Source: Gorsachius magnificus
Taxonomy: Eukaryota; Chordata; Aves; Pelecaniformes; Ardeidae
Reading direction: 5' to 3'
DNA length: 64,000 nucleotides
Assembly: GCA_034008185.1 (NCBI GenBank)
Contig: CM067081.1
Span: 26,906,806 to 26,970,805, forward strand
This document shows positions 61,601-64,000 of this stretch, in pieces. The position numbers were made by a program, and so were the translations under genes. Position 1 is the first letter of the stretch, and each line of letters opens with the position of its first letter. Under the pieces are notes generated by a model. The model saw only the letters and a list, made by a program, of their open reading frames with translations. It was not told the origin of the DNA and did no database searches.

Positions 61601-64000
61601 TCAAATTGTCAAGAGTGAGCAGTTTTCAGTGCTCTCGGGCAGGGCACATACAACATACACATGTACTGTAGAAGGGGAGGGAGCCTGGGGGGAAAGGACA
61701 AAACCATTGTTGAACAAGCATTTGGATGGAACTCTAAAAATAGGCAAAACTGTACCTGTCCTTGCTGACTTCTGTTCTTTAAGTTTATAATTTTCATGCT
61801 ATATGTACCTTTGTACATAGAAATTCTGAACATTGGGGAGCGTGCATATTTCCAGCAGTGGTGGTGACTAACAAGCATGTCTAAGATGATGCAGAAAATG
61901 AAGTAAACTACTAATTTGCCTTTAAAGGATGTGTAATCTCCATGGTCTATGTAGAGTAATGAGGCTGTAATTTGCAGGAGCAAACTACAATATTGGAAAT
62001 GAACACCCATAACTTTGTGACCATCACACAAATACACATGGCTTTCTTCAGGAAGTAATCTCCATTGTGACTGTTCATTCTTTCATGTTCTGACCTGTTG
62101 GTTCATGAAATAAGAATTAACTCAATGGGAAATCAGTAATCCGTAGTAAATCCTGTACCAATCCACATTTAAATACTAACCACAATTCACTTTTTTCCCC
62201 CTTTATAAGTAACACGAGTTCTTTCACATGAAGTCAGTGGGCTTTAGATTTCTGAAAGCTGTTGTTTCATATGCAGAAAGAACCTTAAATGTGTAAACAT
62301 CCTTTGCCTTCTTAAAAAAATACAAAACCTGTTATACAGAAAAGTTGTGTGGAAAACAAAGTCTGTTGCTTACAACTCAGTAAATGCAGCACATTGCTGT
62401 TACCCCCACAGACAGCGGAGCTCCGCTGACTCCAGTGGGAAGAAGTAGGGCTTGTATGCCAGAGGGGTTGGCTGAAAGCTATCATGTGATAAGCCCTACT
62501 TCCAAAGATGCACAAAAGCAAATATGACTAGACTGTGGATCTATTCTTCAGTTCTTCTGTTATATTTAAGGCAAACCATAGGTATTTACAGTTGTGCACC
62601 CTTACCACTATGATTCTCAACCCCCTAGATATCTCCTAGCACTTAGGTTTCCACTGCTGAAGAGCTCCTTGTGCTTAAACTTCTGCTGTTGCACATAAGA
62701 AAAAGTGCCTCTGCCCACCAGTGCTAAGCTTTGTAACACTTAATTCCATCCTAAAGCCTATCTGATGCACAAACTAGACAGGAAAAAGTCCATCTCAGCA
62801 GCAAGGACAAGTGGATCAGACAAATTCAGATACACCCCTCCGCCACTAGCAACACAACTCTGCCTCTCAAGATGTGGTCAAACAAGACCATGGTACTTTG
62901 GTTGAGGGGATCAAGAGCATGCTGTCTGGCGCAGGGCCTAAGTTGTCATGCCTGCTTGGTGGACACCTACAGGATGGGGCATTTCAGGCAAGACAGACAA
63001 GGCACACTGAATTTCTGCTCTTGACAAGTCCCACCTGCCATCATCTTCCTGTTCTCAATGTGGTGTGATGCACCTGTAAGAGACATAAACACAATCTCAA
63101 ATTCATCTCCTATGTGAGTCGCTTCCAGCAGAGTGACGCACTGTTACTGCCATTAGAAAATGTGCTGCAATGAGATTTCATCAGAAGTGGGGTACAATTT
63201 CCTGGTCAACAGTTCTTAGGAGAAATCAATTCAAAATGTGATAGGTACAGAGAATAGTTACCAGGTCTAATCAGCTGTAAGTAGACCAGGAGAGGCAAAC
63301 ACAAAGGAACTATTTTTAAATAAAGGATGATTCTGGCAGAAGAACTAAAAGATACAAACAGAAGATTTTTAGTGATTGCAGAGTGGAGACTCCATGATGC
63401 ATTTGCTTTCCAGGGCAGCGGACTCAAATGATGCAGGAGGTGACTTTCTTGATATATGAAAATCAAAGACAGAAGAAAGAGCCGAAGGTGTTGGTAAAAC
63501 CTTTTAAAAAAACAAAGACTGATGTAGAGAAACTGAAGTCCCTTTTCAGCCCTAAGTGACTGGCCTCTTGAGCAAAAAGGTTCCTGAGGAAACTGTCAAA
63601 ATTGAAGTGACTTAAAAAACAGCTCCTGGACTTGGAAGGCTCTTACCAGGAGAAATGAAATAATTAGAGAAGACCAGTAATCCTGAATGGAAATGGACCA
63701 AAACCTTGATGAACAGTCACGAGTGGGGATGTAGATGAGCCCCTGCTTCCCCTACCTCTGTGTTACCTGCTGTGCTGTCTGAAGAAACCCAGAGCTACTT
63801 CAGAGCTCCTTCAGTGAAATCTGGCTTCAAGTACAATGTGACCCAGAAGGGGTAAACTATGAGTGAAAGGGATTAAGCTAACTGAAATCTTACGGGTTAC
63901 TCCAACCTAGAGTAATGGAGGCTAAATTTGCGAAGGTTTAGCAGGGTCTGTGGCTGGGAAGCATACCAGAGAGCTGCTGTGAGTTTGACACAAAATGGAA
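58695..64000. other. Intergenic stretch to right edge
   Basis: AT-rich sequence without a recognised gene. It holds a CCT/CTG-rich tract at 60641-60720. Open frames here are short and overlap each other on both strands with no family resemblance. Confidence 0.75.
60641..60720 (+). repeat. CTCCTG/CCT purine-pyrimidine tract
   Basis: CTTCTG and CTCCTG hexamers grade into CCT triplets and CTT interruptions. The strand is almost all pyrimidine from about 60675 to 60719. Confidence 0.9.

Noticed and set aside
45021..64000. 3' end of DCLK1, the expected neighbour on the opposite strand
   Set aside because: No kinase-domain or C-terminal DCLK1 wording was found on the minus strand; it probably lies farther right.

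Overview
The window is vertebrate, almost certainly avian, nuclear DNA. It is AT-rich and mostly non-coding. It carries several CR1 LINE fragments, three copies of one ERVL-like LTR family of a kind common in birds, and no mammalian-type SINEs. The species cannot be named from the sequence. The LTR family hints at a bird other than a chicken relative, but that is an impression only.

The one protein-coding gene is the 3' end of neurobeachin (NBEA), on the + strand. Nine exons (17749-43310) splice into one uninterrupted reading frame of 407 codons plus a TGA stop. They encode the last helix of the BEACH domain, the linker, and the whole C-terminal WD40 region, ending in ...HQNRY. Wording such as CFLPQSPLMF, HHLPIEMDPLI and [15 protein letters not shown] separates it from the paralogue LRBA. 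Every junction has GT/AG signals and matching phase. Positions 1-17748 are the intron before the first of these exons, and the rest of the gene lies to the left of the window. A 3'UTR of about 1.7 kb follows, with a good poly(A) signal at 44991 and a second at 45164.

The introns hold two ERVL-like LTRs, both antisense to the gene (12775-13354 and 30840-31400). They also hold CR1 3' ends (10312-10635 and 35998-36169), older CR1/L3-type fragments (about 5520-5880, 33476-34165 and 35040-35480) and simple repeats. One notable item is a 28-bp A/T palindrome that forms the polypyrimidine tract of the 72-nt exon. Another is a tandem acceptor pair 15 nt apart at the exon starting at 19336.

The sequence from about 45020 to 64000 is intergenic. 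In it I see a CR1 inserted inside another CR1 in opposite orientation (46848-47691), a composite trinucleotide microsatellite (46175-46316), a CpG-rich patch (53637-53820), an intact LTR with an exact 5-bp target-site duplication (58138-58694), and a purine/pyrimidine hexamer tract (60641-60720). I found no further convincing gene. I found no undescribed biological system. The points worth checking are splice-site architecture in NBEA, transposon nesting, and a few candidate regulatory patches.
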